In this document: positions 14,937 to 24,366 of the stretch, piece by piece | Layout of the letters: every line of letters begins with the position of its first letter | How positions within the stretch are numbered: the first letter of the stretch is position 1 | NCBI RefSeq assembly: GCF_003350545.1 | Contig: NZ_QQBA01000004.1 | Coordinates: 62,001-126,000 of the forward strand | Direction: 5' to 3' | Source of the DNA: Flavobacterium glaciei | Lineage (GTDB): Bacteria > Bacteroidota > Bacteroidia > Flavobacteriales > Flavobacteriaceae | DNA length: 64,000 bases | The notes under the pieces: model-generated | Databases searched by the model: none | What the model was told of the DNA's origin: nothing | Seen by the model: only the letters and a program-made list of their open reading frames with translations | Made by a program: the position numbers and the translations under genes

Positions 14937-15917
14937 TTATTCTTCTGTTTCTGGAGCTTCCGGTATTTCAGAAATTTCTATATTTTTTTCTCTTCTTGGA
15001 GTTCCTTTTTCACCTCGCCTTTTCATCAATTCACCCACTTGATTTGAAGCGCTAAATGAAGCAATCATATTATTAAGCATGTCACTTCCGGCTTGAGGAG
15101 AATTAGGTAATAAAATCAAATTTGAATTTGCATCAGCACCAATAGCTTGCAGCGTATCATAATGTTGTGTCACTACAATCAATGCTGAGGCTTCCTGAGA
15201 ATTGATTCCAACTCTGTTCAAAACATCTACACTTTCTACTAAACCTTTTGCAATTTCTCTTCTTTGGTTTGCAATACCTTGTCCTTGTAAACGCTTGCTT
15301 TCAGCTTCCGCTTCCGCTTTGGCTACAATTCTAATTCTGGATGCTTCAGCTTCAAATTCAGCTACTGTTTTTTCTCTATCAGCAGCATTTATTCTGTTCA
15401 TTGCATTTTTTACTTGAATATCTGGATCTATATCTGTTACCAATGTGTTGATAATTGTATAACCATAAGTAGTCATGGCTTCATTTAATTCCCTTTTTAC
15501 AGCAATGGCGATATCATCTTTTCTTTCAAAAACATCATCCAGTTTTAGTTTTGGAACTTCAGCACGAACGACATCAAACACATAAGAAGTAATTTGATCG
15601 TGTGGATATTCCAGTTTATAAAAAGCATCATATACGGTCTCTTTGATAACCATAAATTGAACTGAAACTTTAAGTTTCACAAAAACGTTGTCTTTGGTTT
15701 TTGTTTCAATGATAACATCTAGTTGTTGAATTTTTAGATTCACACGTCCTGCAATTCTATCTATCATAGGAATTTTTAAATGCAAACCGGATTGTCTGAT
15801 ACTTAAAAATTTTCCAAATCGCTCTACAACAACAGCTGTTTGCTGCTTGACTGTAAAAAATGAAGAAAGTAAAATGAAGAATCCAAAGACCAGTAGGATA
15901 ATTAATGCAATGTTCAT
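14937..15917 (-). CDS. SPFH/stomatin-like membrane protein
   Basis: The 326-residue protein has an N-terminal membrane helix (ALIILLVFGFFILLSSFF, residues 3-20) and an SPFH/PHB domain (~22-190, QTAVVVERFGKFLSIRQSGL onward). A long Ala/Glu/Arg coiled coil follows (EFEAEASRIRIVAKAEAEAE), then a hydrophobic oligomerisation segment (ASALIVVTQHYDTLQAIG). It is most like the stomatin/QmcA branch rather than the HflK/HflC pair. Such proteins build ring-like membrane microdomains and may regulate FtsH. No NfeD partner or protease gene is adjacent. Confidence 0.9.
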   Translation of the reverse strand: MNIALIILLVFGFFILLSSFFTVKQQTAVVVERFGKFLSIRQSGLHLKIPMIDRIAGRVNLKIQQLDVIIETKTKDNVFVKLKVSVQFMVIKETVYDAFYKLEYPHDQITSYVFDVVRAEVPKLKLDDVFERKDDIAIAVKRELNEAMTTYGYTIINTLVTDIDPDIQVKNAMNRINAADREKTVAEFEAEASRIRIVAKAEAEAESKRLQGQGIANQRREIAKGLVESVDVLNRVGINSQEASALIVVTQHYDTLQAIGADANSNLILLPNSPQAGSDMLNNMIASFSASNQVGELMKRRGEKGTPRREKNIEISEIPEAPETEE

Positions 15918-15967
15918 AATATTTTTGTTTTTAGTTAAAAATTATCTCACAATTTACAAAAAAACTT

Positions 15968-15975
15968 TAGGTTTG
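15968..15975 (+). promoter_or_regulatory. Candidate -7 element of the PorT-like gene
   Basis: TAGGTTTG matches TAnnTTTG, 20 bp before the ATG at 15996. Confidence 0.5.
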
Positions 15976-15995
15976 TCTTTGTAAATACCAATTAT

Positions 15996-16637
15996 ATGAG
16001 AAAGATATTATTTACTTTATTTTTTGTTTTCATTTCCTTAACAGCTTTTTGTCAATATAAATATAGGGATTCAAATAGGATAGGGATTAGTTTTGGTGTC
16101 AATCAATTTACCTTAAACACTGAAAATTTCATGACGAAACCTGATTTGGGTTGGAATGCGGGACTTTCTATGCGGGGAAATTTCTATAATAATTGGGATA
16201 TGGTTTATGTAATTCAGTTTAGTGAAAACAACTTTACTGTTGCAACAAACAGTTTGACTTTGGCACAGGAAAATGTTAATTATAAATTGGCGTCAGCTCA
16301 AGTATCTTTACAAGTAAGCTATAAACTTGTTGAAAATCATTTGAGTATTGAGTTTGGCCCAATTGTTCAAGTCAATGGAAAATTAAATATAGATAACTCT
16401 GATGAAAACAATGTCATTTCTGGTACAACTTTGCTAGCCAAAGATATTAGGGAGATTTCTAATTTTAACTTCTATCCTACGCTTGGAATCACGTTTGGTG
16501 TTCGTCATTTCAGAGCTAATGTTTCCTATCAATATGGAGTCAATAACATGCTTGAAAACCTAAATAACAAAAATTTAGGAGTCAATTTTAAAGGAAATCC
16601 CGGAATACTAAACGGGAATTTGATCATTTATTTGTAA
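15996..16637 (+). CDS. Outer-membrane beta-barrel protein, PorT-like
   Basis: The 213-residue protein has a signal peptide (RKILFTLFFVFISLTAFCQ, cleavage after residue ~19). Alternating polar/hydrophobic strands follow (IGISFGVNQFTLN, VQVSYKLVENHLSIEFGP, NFYPTLGITFGVRHFRANVSYQYG), as in the PorT / OMP_b-brl_2 family. True PorT (SprT) is part of the type IX secretion and gliding apparatus, but many paralogues are unrelated, and I cannot assign this one. It is monocistronic, with its own promoter and terminator. Confidence 0.75.
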   Translation: MRKILFTLFFVFISLTAFCQYKYRDSNRIGISFGVNQFTLNTENFMTKPDLGWNAGLSMRGNFYNNWDMVYVIQFSENNFTVATNSLTLAQENVNYKLASAQVSLQVSYKLVENHLSIEFGPIVQVNGKLNIDNSDENNVISGTTLLAKDIREISNFNFYPTLGITFGVRHFRANVSYQYGVNNMLENLNNKNLGVNFKGNPGILNGNLIIYL

Positions 16638-16667
16638 AATTTATAACCTTTGAAGTTTATAAAGTAA

Positions 16668-16700
16668 AAAGCTTCTAGCCTTATAAAGGTTAGAAGCTTT
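16668..16700. terminator. Bidirectional terminator between the barrel gene and gltX
   Basis: AAAGCTTCTAGCC pairs with GGTTAGAAGCTTT (one G-T pair) around TTATAAA, with A and T flanks serving both directions. Confidence 0.85.
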
Positions 16701-16707
16701 ATTATTT

Positions 16708-18213
16708 TTAAAGAGTAGCTATTGCTTTTTGAATTCTATTAATCGTTTCGTCTTTTCCAATTACTTCAACAATATCAAATAGGTGAGGACCTTTGAGCGC
16801 GCCTACCAAACTCAAACGAAATGGTTGCATTACTTTTCCCATTCCAATTTCGTTTTTTGTCATCCAATCTTTCACAATGGTTTCAATATTCATCGAAGTG
16901 AAATCGGTAATTTCTTCTACTACAGAAATTAATTCTTGCATTAATGCGGGAGTTTCTTCCTTCCAATTTTTGCTGGCTTTTTCATCATACGCTGTTGGAG
17001 CCACAAAAAAGAAATCACTCATTTCCCAAAATTCAGAAACAAAATGTGCACGTTCTTTAATTAAAGAAACCACTTTAGTTAAGACGCTTTCATCAATAGA
17101 AAACCCTTTTTCAGCCAAAATAGGAGCATAGGCCTTCGCCAAAGTTGCATCTTCCTGTTTGATTAAATACTGGTGATTGAACCATTTGTTTTTTTCTGGA
17201 TCAAATTTAGCTCCCGATTTATGAACTCTGTTCAAGTCAAATGCTGCAACTAATTCTTCCAGCGAGAATAATTCTTTATCGGTTCCGTCATTCCAACCTA
17301 ATAATGCTAAAAAGTTGATTACGGCTTCCGGGAAAAATCCTTTTTCTCTGTAACCAGATGAAATGCCTTCTGCGGTTTTCCAATCCAATGGAAAGACAGG
17401 AAATCCCATTTTGTCACCGTCACGTTTGGATAATTTTCCGTTACCAACAGGTTTCATAATCAATGGTAAATGTGCAAATTCTGGTGCATCCCAACCAAAT
17501 GCTCTGTACAATAAAACGTGCAATGGCATTGATGGTAACCATTCTTCACCACGAATTACGTGAGACGTTTCCATTAAATGATCATCCACAATATTAGCTA
17601 AATGATACGTTGGCATTCCGTCACTTTTAAATAATACTTTATCGTCTAAAAGATTCGTTTCAAATTTCACATCACCACGAATGATGTCATGCAAATGCAA
17701 GGTTTCATTTATTGGAGTTTTAAAACGGATGACATAATGTTCGCCAGCAGCAATTCTTTTAGTAGTTTCTTCTGCAGAAATCACTAGTGAAGTGTCTAGT
17801 TTTTCTCTGTTGGTATGATTGTATATAAAAGTCTTTCCTTGTTCTTCTTCAAGTTTTCTTGCAGCATCCAAAGCTTCGGGTGTATCAAAAGCATAATACG
17901 CATTCCCGGAATTAATTAATTCAGCTGCATATTGTTGGTACAAATCTTTTCTTTCGCTTTGACGGTATGGACCAAATTTTTCATTTTTACCAATAGTCTC
18001 ATCTGGCGCAATTCCTAACCATTCCAGTGCTTCCATGATATATTCCTCGGCACCTGGAACAAAACGATTTTGGTCCGTATCTTCAATTCTCAGGAAGAAA
18101 ACACCATTATTTTTTTTGGCAAATAAATAATTGAATAGTGCGGTACGAACTCCGCCAATATGTAAAGGTCCTGTTGGACTTGGTGCAAAACGCACCCGAA
18201 CTTGTTTAGACAT
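16708..18213 (-). CDS. gltX: Glutamyl-tRNA synthetase
   Basis: The 501-residue class I synthetase starts MSKQVRVRFAPSPTGPLHIG. The HIGH motif is at residues ~18-21 and KLSKRDG at ~258-264. IEDTDQNRFVPGAEEYI and VIRGEEWLPSMPLH are GluRS hallmarks. The upstream ATG at 18240 is rejected because the conserved N-terminus begins at 18213. It charges tRNA-Glu, which feeds both translation and heme synthesis through hemA in the same window. It is monocistronic, leftward, in a mostly rightward neighbourhood. Confidence 0.95.
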   Translation of the reverse strand: MSKQVRVRFAPSPTGPLHIGGVRTALFNYLFAKKNNGVFFLRIEDTDQNRFVPGAEEYIMEALEWLGIAPDETIGKNEKFGPYRQSERKDLYQQYAAELINSGNAYYAFDTPEALDAARKLEEEQGKTFIYNHTNREKLDTSLVISAEETTKRIAAGEHYVIRFKTPINETLHLHDIIRGDVKFETNLLDDKVLFKSDGMPTYHLANIVDDHLMETSHVIRGEEWLPSMPLHVLLYRAFGWDAPEFAHLPLIMKPVGNGKLSKRDGDKMGFPVFPLDWKTAEGISSGYREKGFFPEAVINFLALLGWNDGTDKELFSLEELVAAFDLNRVHKSGAKFDPEKNKWFNHQYLIKQEDATLAKAYAPILAEKGFSIDESVLTKVVSLIKERAHFVSEFWEMSDFFFVAPTAYDEKASKNWKEETPALMQELISVVEEITDFTSMNIETIVKDWMTKNEIGMGKVMQPFRLSLVGALKGPHLFDIVEVIGKDETINRIQKAIATL

Positions 18214-18455
18214 TGCTGTAATTTTTTTGCGAAGATACAAATTCGATTTCTCATGTTATTATCTGAAAATGAGATATTGTTAGTTTAATTAGTTTGATGA
18301 TTTTTAACATCTCTTTTTTCACATGTAGCTATTTATTGTTTTTCATCTGTCATGTGTAATTCTCATATTATGTTCCGTATTTAGAGTGCTTTTTTCTGAT
18401 GTTCATTTCATATAAATTATTACTTTTATTGGTTATAATAATCAAAGCACACATT

Positions 18456-21400
18456 TTGGAAAATCAGCAAATTATTTATCAAAAACTAGAAGCCTTCATC
18501 AGAAGGTTTTATACCAATGAATTAATACGTGGAACTATTTTTTTTATTGGTTTAGGATTGTTATACTTCCTATTTACGCTTTTTGTTGAATATTTTCTTT
18601 GGCTCAAGCCAATGGGAAGAACCATTTTATTTTGGACTTTCGTTGGAGTAGAAGTCTTTTTGTTGTTTCGTTTTATTTTCTTTCCCATTTTTAAATTATT
18701 CAAACTTCAAAAAGGAATCGATTACAATCAGGCTTCGGCAATTATCGGAAATCATTTTACAGAAGTGAGCGACAAGCTGACTAACTTTTTACAATTATCA
18801 AATCCAAACGAGCATCAAATAAAATCGGAACTATTAGCAGCATCGATTGAACAAAAAGCTAATGCATTACAACCAATCCCTTTTGGGAACGCCATAAACT
18901 ATAATGTTAACAGGAAATATTTTCCTTTGGCTTTAATTCCAATTTTATTATTTACTTTCTTTTATTTATCTGGAAACAGTAATATTATTTCTCAAAGTTT
19001 GAATCGAGTAGTGCACTTCAATTCTGCTTTTTTGCCACCGGCTCCATTTAAATTTGTAGTTCTTAATTCATATTTACAAACTGAACAAGGAAAGGATTTT
19101 ATCCTTCGCATAAAAACTGAAGGTAATTTAGTACCTGAGAATGCGATGATTTTTATTGACGACGAAAGTTATTTTATGGAATCATCTAAAGCGGGTGAGT
19201 TTCAATTTAAGATAGCAAAACCTTCTGAGAATATTTTGTTCCACGTGGAGGGAAATGCTATTTCTTCTCCGGATTATGAATTGAAAGTGATAACTGTTCC
19301 ATCGATTGCTAATTTTGAAATGCAGTTGAGCTTTCCTTCGTATTTGAATAAAAAACCTGAAGTAATTAAAGGAACAGGGAATGCTGTTATTCCTGAAGGA
19401 ACACGTGTGACTTGGAAAATGAATACCCAATCGACAGAAAACGTGGAGTGGATTGATGGAATCTCGAAAGCTATTTTTTCTAAAACAGAAAACATCTTTG
19501 TTTTATCAAAAAATATAGTTCAAAACACAGATTATCAAATTCTTACTTCAAATGATAAGGTAAAAAACTACGAAAAACTCAATTATCAGCTCACAATTGT
19601 CAAAGATCAGTTCCCTACGATTAATGTTAACAATGCCCCTGACAGCTTGAAGGTGGCTAAGAACTATGTTTTAGGTCAAATCTCCGATGATTATGGATTG
19701 TCTAAACTTCAGATTGTGTATTACGAAAGAGAGAAGCCACAAAGTACTAAACGTGGAACAATTGCTATTAAGAAGAGTGCTTTTGATCAATTCGTGTTTT
19801 CGTTTCCAAGTAATCTTCCTGTAGAGCAAGGCGTGTCTTATGATTATTATTTTGAAGTTTTTGATAACGATGGCATCCATAATTTCAAAAGTACAAAGTC
19901 TACTGTTTTCTCGAATCGTGTTGCTACAGATGAAGAAAAAGAAGATCAAATTTTGCAGCAGCAAAATGACAATATCAATAGTTTAGAGAAGTCTTTAAAA
20001 AATCAGGATAAGCAAATCTCTGAAATGGAGAAGTTACAAAAAACCGGGAAAGAAAAAGAAAATCTGGATTTCAAAGATCAGCAAAAAATAAATGATTTCA
20101 TCAAGCGTCAATTGAAACAGGATGAGATGATGAAAGAATTTACTAAAAAAATGAACGATAATTTAGAGCAATTCAAAACCGATAAGAAGGATGAATTAAA
20201 AGAGGATCTTCAAAAACGAATGGACAAAGCCGAAAAGGAATTGGAAAAAAACCAGAAGCTTTTAGATGAGTTAAAAGAACTGAATGATAAAATTCAAAAT
20301 GAAGAGTTGTTGACTAAATTAGAAAAATTCAAACAAAACAGTAAGAACCAAATTAAGAATTTAGAACAATTAGTAGAGTTGACTAAGAGATTTTATATAG
20401 AAAAGAAAGCCGAACAATTAGGAGATAAACTGGACAAGCTTTCTGAGAAACAAGATAAGTTATCTAATGATGAAAAGGAAAACAATCTAGACAAGCAAGA
20501 AGATATCAATACTGAGTTTGACAAAATCCAAGAAGATTTAAATGATTTGGATAAAGAAAACAAGGAGTTAAAATCACCTTTGGATTTACCTAAAGATGAT
20601 GCGAAAGAAAAAAGTATTGATGAAGATTTAAAAAAAGCCACAGAAGAATTAAAAAACAATAAGAAAGAAAAGGCAAAGCCAAATCAAAAAAATGCTGCTA
20701 AAAAAATGAAAGAGATGGCGAAAAAAATGGCACAAAGTATGGAAGGTGGCAAAATGGAACAGTTGGAGGAAGATGTTGCTATGTTGCGACAAATACTAGA
20801 TAATTTATTAGCTTTTTCTTTGTCACAAGAAGACTTGATGATGATGTTCAAAAAGCATAAATCTGGCTCTCCTGCATTTAATAAAAACATTAAAATTCAA
20901 CAGGATTTAAAACAACAATTCAAGCACGTTGACGATAGTCTATTTGCAATGTCTTTGCGTAATCCTAAAATAGCGGAGGATATTACTAAAGAAATTGGTA
21001 ATGTAATTTACAATGTAGATAAATCTCTATCTAGTTTAACGGATGCACAAGTTCCAAAAGGAGTTTCACACCAACAATATACAGTATCAGCGGCTAACAA
21101 ACTTGCAGATTTTCTCAGCGATATTCTTAATAATATGCAAATGCAAATGTCTGGCATGGGTTCTGGCAAACCAAAACCAGGTCAAGGACAAGGAATGCAA
21201 TTGCCCGATATTATTAAAAAACAAGAAGGTCTTGGCGAGAAAATGAAAAACGGAATCAAGAAAGGAGAGAAACCCGGAGACGGTCCGAAAGGTCAGAACG
21301 GCAAACAAGGAAAAACGGGTGAATCAGGTCAAGAAGGTGAGGGTGGTGAAGGCGATGCACAAGCTATTATGGAAATTTATAAAGAGCAAAAACAATTACG

Positions 21401-21758
21401 TGAAGCATTGCAAAACGAATTGAATAAACAAGGATTGGGTGGCAATGGACAAAGCGCTTTGGAACAAATGAAGCAAATTGAAAAGCAATTGTTAAACAAA
21501 GGTTTTAAGAACGAAACGCTTCAAAAGATACTGAATGTAAAGCAGGAGTTGTTGAAATTGAATTCTGCCATTCAGCAACAAGGTGAAGAAAATAAACGCC
21601 AATCAGAAACTAATAAAAAGGAGTTTAATAATCAATCTAATGCGCTGCCAGCTGCTTTATTAGATTATTTAAATAGCATAGAAATATTAAATAGACAATC
21701 CTTACCTTTGCGCTCGAATTTTAATCAAAAGGTTCAAGAATATTTTAATAAAAAATGA
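18456..21758 (+). CDS. DUF4175 family large membrane protein
   Basis: From a TTG start at 18456 the protein has 1100 residues. Two N-terminal membrane helices (FFIGLGLLYFLFTLFVEYFL, then ILFWTFVGVEVFLLF) and a third near residue 155 precede an Ig-like beta-rich region. Then come several hundred residues of Lys/Glu/Asp/Gln coiled coil, a Gly/Gln/Lys-rich disordered stretch and a final helical domain. The family is widespread in Bacteroidetes and of unknown function. An in-frame ATG at 18399 exists, but it has a T-rich leader and adds residues unlike the family. The TTG has an A-rich leader and gives the family-like N-terminus MENQQIIYQKLEAFI. The gene overlaps ybeY by 4 bp. Confidence 0.85.
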   Translation: MENQQIIYQKLEAFIRRFYTNELIRGTIFFIGLGLLYFLFTLFVEYFLWLKPMGRTILFWTFVGVEVFLLFRFIFFPIFKLFKLQKGIDYNQASAIIGNHFTEVSDKLTNFLQLSNPNEHQIKSELLAASIEQKANALQPIPFGNAINYNVNRKYFPLALIPILLFTFFYLSGNSNIISQSLNRVVHFNSAFLPPAPFKFVVLNSYLQTEQGKDFILRIKTEGNLVPENAMIFIDDESYFMESSKAGEFQFKIAKPSENILFHVEGNAISSPDYELKVITVPSIANFEMQLSFPSYLNKKPEVIKGTGNAVIPEGTRVTWKMNTQSTENVEWIDGISKAIFSKTENIFVLSKNIVQNTDYQILTSNDKVKNYEKLNYQLTIVKDQFPTINVNNAPDSLKVAKNYVLGQISDDYGLSKLQIVYYEREKPQSTKRGTIAIKKSAFDQFVFSFPSNLPVEQGVSYDYYFEVFDNDGIHNFKSTKSTVFSNRVATDEEKEDQILQQQNDNINSLEKSLKNQDKQISEMEKLQKTGKEKENLDFKDQQKINDFIKRQLKQDEMMKEFTKKMNDNLEQFKTDKKDELKEDLQKRMDKAEKELEKNQKLLDELKELNDKIQNEELLTKLEKFKQNSKNQIKNLEQLVELTKRFYIEKKAEQLGDKLDKLSEKQDKLSNDEKENNLDKQEDINTEFDKIQEDLNDLDKENKELKSPLDLPKDDAKEKSIDEDLKKATEELKNNKKEKAKPNQKNAAKKMKEMAKKMAQSMEGGKMEQLEEDVAMLRQILDNLLAFSLSQEDLMMMFKKHKSGSPAFNKNIKIQQDLKQQFKHVDDSLFAMSLRNPKIAEDITKEIGNVIYNVDKSLSSLTDAQVPKGVSHQQYTVSAANKLADFLSDILNNMQMQMSGMGSGKPKPGQGQGMQLPDIIKKQEGLGEKMKNGIKKGEKPGDGPKGQNGKQGKTGESGQEGEGGEGDAQAIMEIYKEQKQLREALQNELNKQGLGGNGQSALEQMKQIEKQLLNKGFKNETLQKILNVKQELLKLNSAIQQQGEENKRQSETNKKEFNNQSNALPAALLDYLNSIEILNRQSLPLRSNFNQKVQEYFNKK

Positions 21759-22174
21759 TCAATTTTAATTACGAAACCGACTTTATCTTAGACAACGAAG
21801 AAGCTACAGCTGCTTGGTTGGGAAATGTTATTACTTCGGAAAACAAGAAAGAAGGTGAGATAAATTATATTTTTTGCGATGATGATTATCTTCATAAAAT
21901 TAACGTGGAGTATCTCGATCACGATACGTTAACGGATATCATCAGCTTTGATTATTCTATGGGTAATGAATTGCACGGAGACATTTTTGTTTCTATCGAA
22001 AGAGTAAAAGATAACGCTACTGACTTTAATGTTTCTTTTGAGGAAGAACTAAAGCGCGTATTGGTCCATGGCATTTTACATTACTGCGGGTACAAGGACA
22101 AAGGTGAAGCCGAAGAGCTTTTAATGCGTTCTAAAGAAGATGAAAAAATAGCTATGTTTCACGTGGAACAATAG
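21755..22174 (+). CDS. ybeY: Endoribonuclease YbeY (rRNA maturation)
   Basis: The 139-residue protein carries the YbeY signature HGILHYCGYKDKGEAEELL (from residue ~109). The two zinc His residues are present, while the third ligand, His in Escherichia coli YbeY, is Asp here. As far as I recall this is common in Bacteroidetes. It acts in 16S rRNA 3'-end maturation and ribosome quality control. The start overlaps the DUF4175 stop (ATGA), implying translational coupling. The last residues, MFHVEQ, are encoded by a parS site. mnmG follows after 142 bp. Confidence 0.92.
   Translation: MINFNYETDFILDNEEATAAWLGNVITSENKKEGEINYIFCDDDYLHKINVEYLDHDTLTDIISFDYSMGNELHGDIFVSIERVKDNATDFNVSFEEELKRVLVHGILHYCGYKDKGEAEELLMRSKEDEKIAMFHVEQ
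22155..22170. promoter_or_regulatory. parS site 1 (ParB binding), inside the end of ybeY
   Basis: TGTTTCACGTGGAACA fits the conserved parS palindrome TGTTNCACGTGNAACA in full. It overlaps the final codons of ybeY. Confidence 0.88.
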
Positions 22175-22200
22175 TGTCTTTTAATTTTTCAAATCAAAAG

Positions 22201-22216
22201 TGTTTCACGTGGAACA
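22201..22216. promoter_or_regulatory. parS site 2
   Basis: An identical 16-mer TGTTTCACGTGGAACA, 46 bp after site 1, in the ybeY-mnmG gap. Confidence 0.9.
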
Positions 22217-22247
22217 TTTAGTATTGGTTTCAAAAACAAGCTCACAA

Positions 22248-22263
22248 TGTTTCACGTGGAACA
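22248..22263. promoter_or_regulatory. parS site 3
   Basis: An identical 16-mer TGTTTCACGTGGAACA, 47 bp after site 2 and 54 bp before the mnmG start. Confidence 0.9.
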
Positions 22264-22316
22264 AAATATAGATTTCAAAATTACAATCCTGAACAAGGAT
22301 TAAACTACAAAAGAAG

Positions 22317-24188
22317 ATGTTTCTAAATGAATATGATGTAATCGTTGTTGGCGCAGGACATGCCGGTTCTGAGGCTGCTGCCGCTGCAGCAAATCTGGGT
22401 TCAAAAACACTATTGGTAACAATGAGTTTGCAGAATATTGCCCAGATGTCATGTAACCCAGCGATGGGCGGAATTGCGAAAGGGCAAATTGTGCGTGAGA
22501 TTGATGCGCTTGGAGGGTACTCAGGAATTGTTTCGGACAGGACTGCAATCCAGTTTAAGATGTTGAACAAATCCAAAGGTCCTGCAATGTGGTCGCCGCG
22601 TGTACAAAGTGACCGTATGCGTTTTGCTGAGGAGTGGAGAATGATGCTGGAAGGAACTCCAAATCTTGACTTTTATCAAGAAATGGTTAAAGGTTTGGTT
22701 ATTGAAAACGGAAAAATAAAAGGGGTTCGTACTTCTCTTGGTGTTGAGATTCGTTCTAAATCGGTTGTGTTGACCAATGGGACTTTCCTGAATGGTTTGA
22801 TTCATATTGGCGAAAAACAATTTGGTGGAGGAAGAGCAGGTGAGAGTGCTGCACATGGAATCACCGAAGATTTAGTTGCTGCAGGTTTTGAATCGGGTCG
22901 AATGAAAACGGGAACTCCTCCTAGAGTCGATGGACGTTCTTTGGATTATTCTAAAATGAATGAAGAAAAAGGAGATGCTAAACCGGATAAGTTTTCCTAT
23001 TCGGATGTTACTTCTCCGTTGGTTCATCAGAGATCTTGTCACATGACGTACACTTCTCTGGATGTACATAATATTTTGAGAGAAGGTTTTGATCGTTCTC
23101 CAATGTTTAACGGAAGAATAAAAAGTCTAGGACCAAGATATTGTCCTTCGATTGAAGATAAAATTAATCGCTTTGCAGATAAAGAAAGACACCAATTATT
23201 TGTGGAACCAGAAGGATGGAATACTTGTGAGGTCTATGTAAATGGGTTTTCTACATCGCTTCCTGAGGATATTCAATTTAAAGCATTGAGTTCTGTTGCG
23301 GGATTTGAGAAAGTTAAATTCTTTCGTCCAGGTTATGCAATCGAATATGATTATTTCCCGCCGACACAATTGAAACATACTTTAGAAACAAAATTAATTG
23401 AAGGTTTGTATTTCGCTGGACAAATAAATGGAACTACCGGTTATGAGGAAGCGGCTTCTCAAGGATTGATGGCGGGAATAAATGCCCATTTAAAAGTTCA
23501 TGAAAAAGCACCGTTAATTTTAAAAAGAGACGAAGCCTACATTGGAGTTTTGATTGATGATTTAATTACCAAAGGAACTGAAGAGCCATACAGAATGTTT
23601 ACTTCTCGTGCAGAATACAGAACGTTGTTGCGTCAGGATAATGCCGATTTTAGATTAACGCCAATGTCACATGAAATTGGTTTGGCTTCAGAAGCGCGTT
23701 TGCGCAGAATGGAACACAAATTAAAAGAATCTGAAAAGATGGTGGCTTTCTTCAAAGAAACAAGTGTTTCGGTTGCGGAAGCAAATCCAATTTTAGAATC
23801 AAAAGATACGGCGTTGATTACACAAGGGGATAAAATGTTCAAAGTGTTTTCTCGTCCGCAAATTGATTTGGAAGACATCATGAAATTCGATAAGGTTGCA
23901 GCTTATGTTGCAGATAATGATTTGGACCAAGAAATTTTGGAACAAGCGGAAATTCAAGTGAAGTATTCTGGTTATATCGAAAAAGAAAGAAACAATGCTG
24001 ATAAATTGCTTCGATTGGAAGATGTAAAGATTCCGGAGAATTTTGATTATGAAAAAATTAAATCGATGTCAATTGAGGCTAAACAAAAATTAAGCAAGAT
24101 TCGTCCGGTAACCATTTCTCAAGCATCAAGAATCAGTGGCGTATCGCCAAGTGATGTTTCAGTATTGTTGATTTACATGGGACGATAA
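22317..24188 (+). CDS. mnmG: tRNA U34 carboxymethylaminomethyl-modifying enzyme MnmG (GidA)
   Basis: The 623 residues match MnmG length. FAD-binding VVGAGHAGSEAA is at residues ~11-22. The middle carries the family segments LGPRYCPSIEDKI and INGTTGYEEAASQG. TKGTEEPYRMFTSRAEYR precedes the C-terminal helical domain that contacts MnmE. With MnmE it modifies the wobble uridine of several tRNAs. mnmG is classically near oriC, and here it is flanked by parS sites on both sides. mnmE is not in the window. Confidence 0.97.
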   Translation: MFLNEYDVIVVGAGHAGSEAAAAAANLGSKTLLVTMSLQNIAQMSCNPAMGGIAKGQIVREIDALGGYSGIVSDRTAIQFKMLNKSKGPAMWSPRVQSDRMRFAEEWRMMLEGTPNLDFYQEMVKGLVIENGKIKGVRTSLGVEIRSKSVVLTNGTFLNGLIHIGEKQFGGGRAGESAAHGITEDLVAAGFESGRMKTGTPPRVDGRSLDYSKMNEEKGDAKPDKFSYSDVTSPLVHQRSCHMTYTSLDVHNILREGFDRSPMFNGRIKSLGPRYCPSIEDKINRFADKERHQLFVEPEGWNTCEVYVNGFSTSLPEDIQFKALSSVAGFEKVKFFRPGYAIEYDYFPPTQLKHTLETKLIEGLYFAGQINGTTGYEEAASQGLMAGINAHLKVHEKAPLILKRDEAYIGVLIDDLITKGTEEPYRMFTSRAEYRTLLRQDNADFRLTPMSHEIGLASEARLRRMEHKLKESEKMVAFFKETSVSVAEANPILESKDTALITQGDKMFKVFSRPQIDLEDIMKFDKVAAYVADNDLDQEILEQAEIQVKYSGYIEKERNNADKLLRLEDVKIPENFDYEKIKSMSIEAKQKLSKIRPVTISQASRISGVSPSDVSVLLIYMGR

Positions 24189-24274
24189 GAAAGTGTTCAG
24201 TAATCAGTATACAGTCGTCAGTTTGATCTGCGTCCTTTAATTAATACTGCCAATAAACACTGAATAGTAAAAAT

Positions 24275-24290
24275 TGTTCCACGTGAAACT
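24275..24290. promoter_or_regulatory. parS-like site 4 (one mismatch)
   Basis: TGTTCCACGTGAAACT fits TGTTNCACGTGNAACA except for the final base. It lies in the gap after mnmG. Confidence 0.75.
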
Positions 24291-24366
24291 ATTAAATAAT
24301 TTATTAAAATAATTTTCAGGAATCGTATTAAACTGAGTACTGAAAACTGACCACTGAAAACTAAAA

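Noticed and set aside
18399..18455. ATG start for the DUF4175 gene
   Set aside because: It adds a hydrophobic stretch unlike the family and has a T-rich leader; the TTG at 18456 gives the expected N-terminus. The choice is not certain.
19237..19252. Further parS site inside the DUF4175 gene
   Set aside because: TGTTCCACGTGGAGGG keeps the core but breaks the last part of the right arm; it is mentioned only as a weak partial match.
22205..22576. Leftward frame of 123 codons across the parS region and mnmG start
   Set aside because: It runs antisense through the conserved mnmG N-terminus and the parS sites, with no family similarity.
24189..24366. Small RNA or gene in the mnmG-methyltransferase gap
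   Set aside because: Apart from the parS-like site the stretch consists of degenerate CAGT/ACTGAAAACT repeats also seen at 52680-52740 and 60803-60870.
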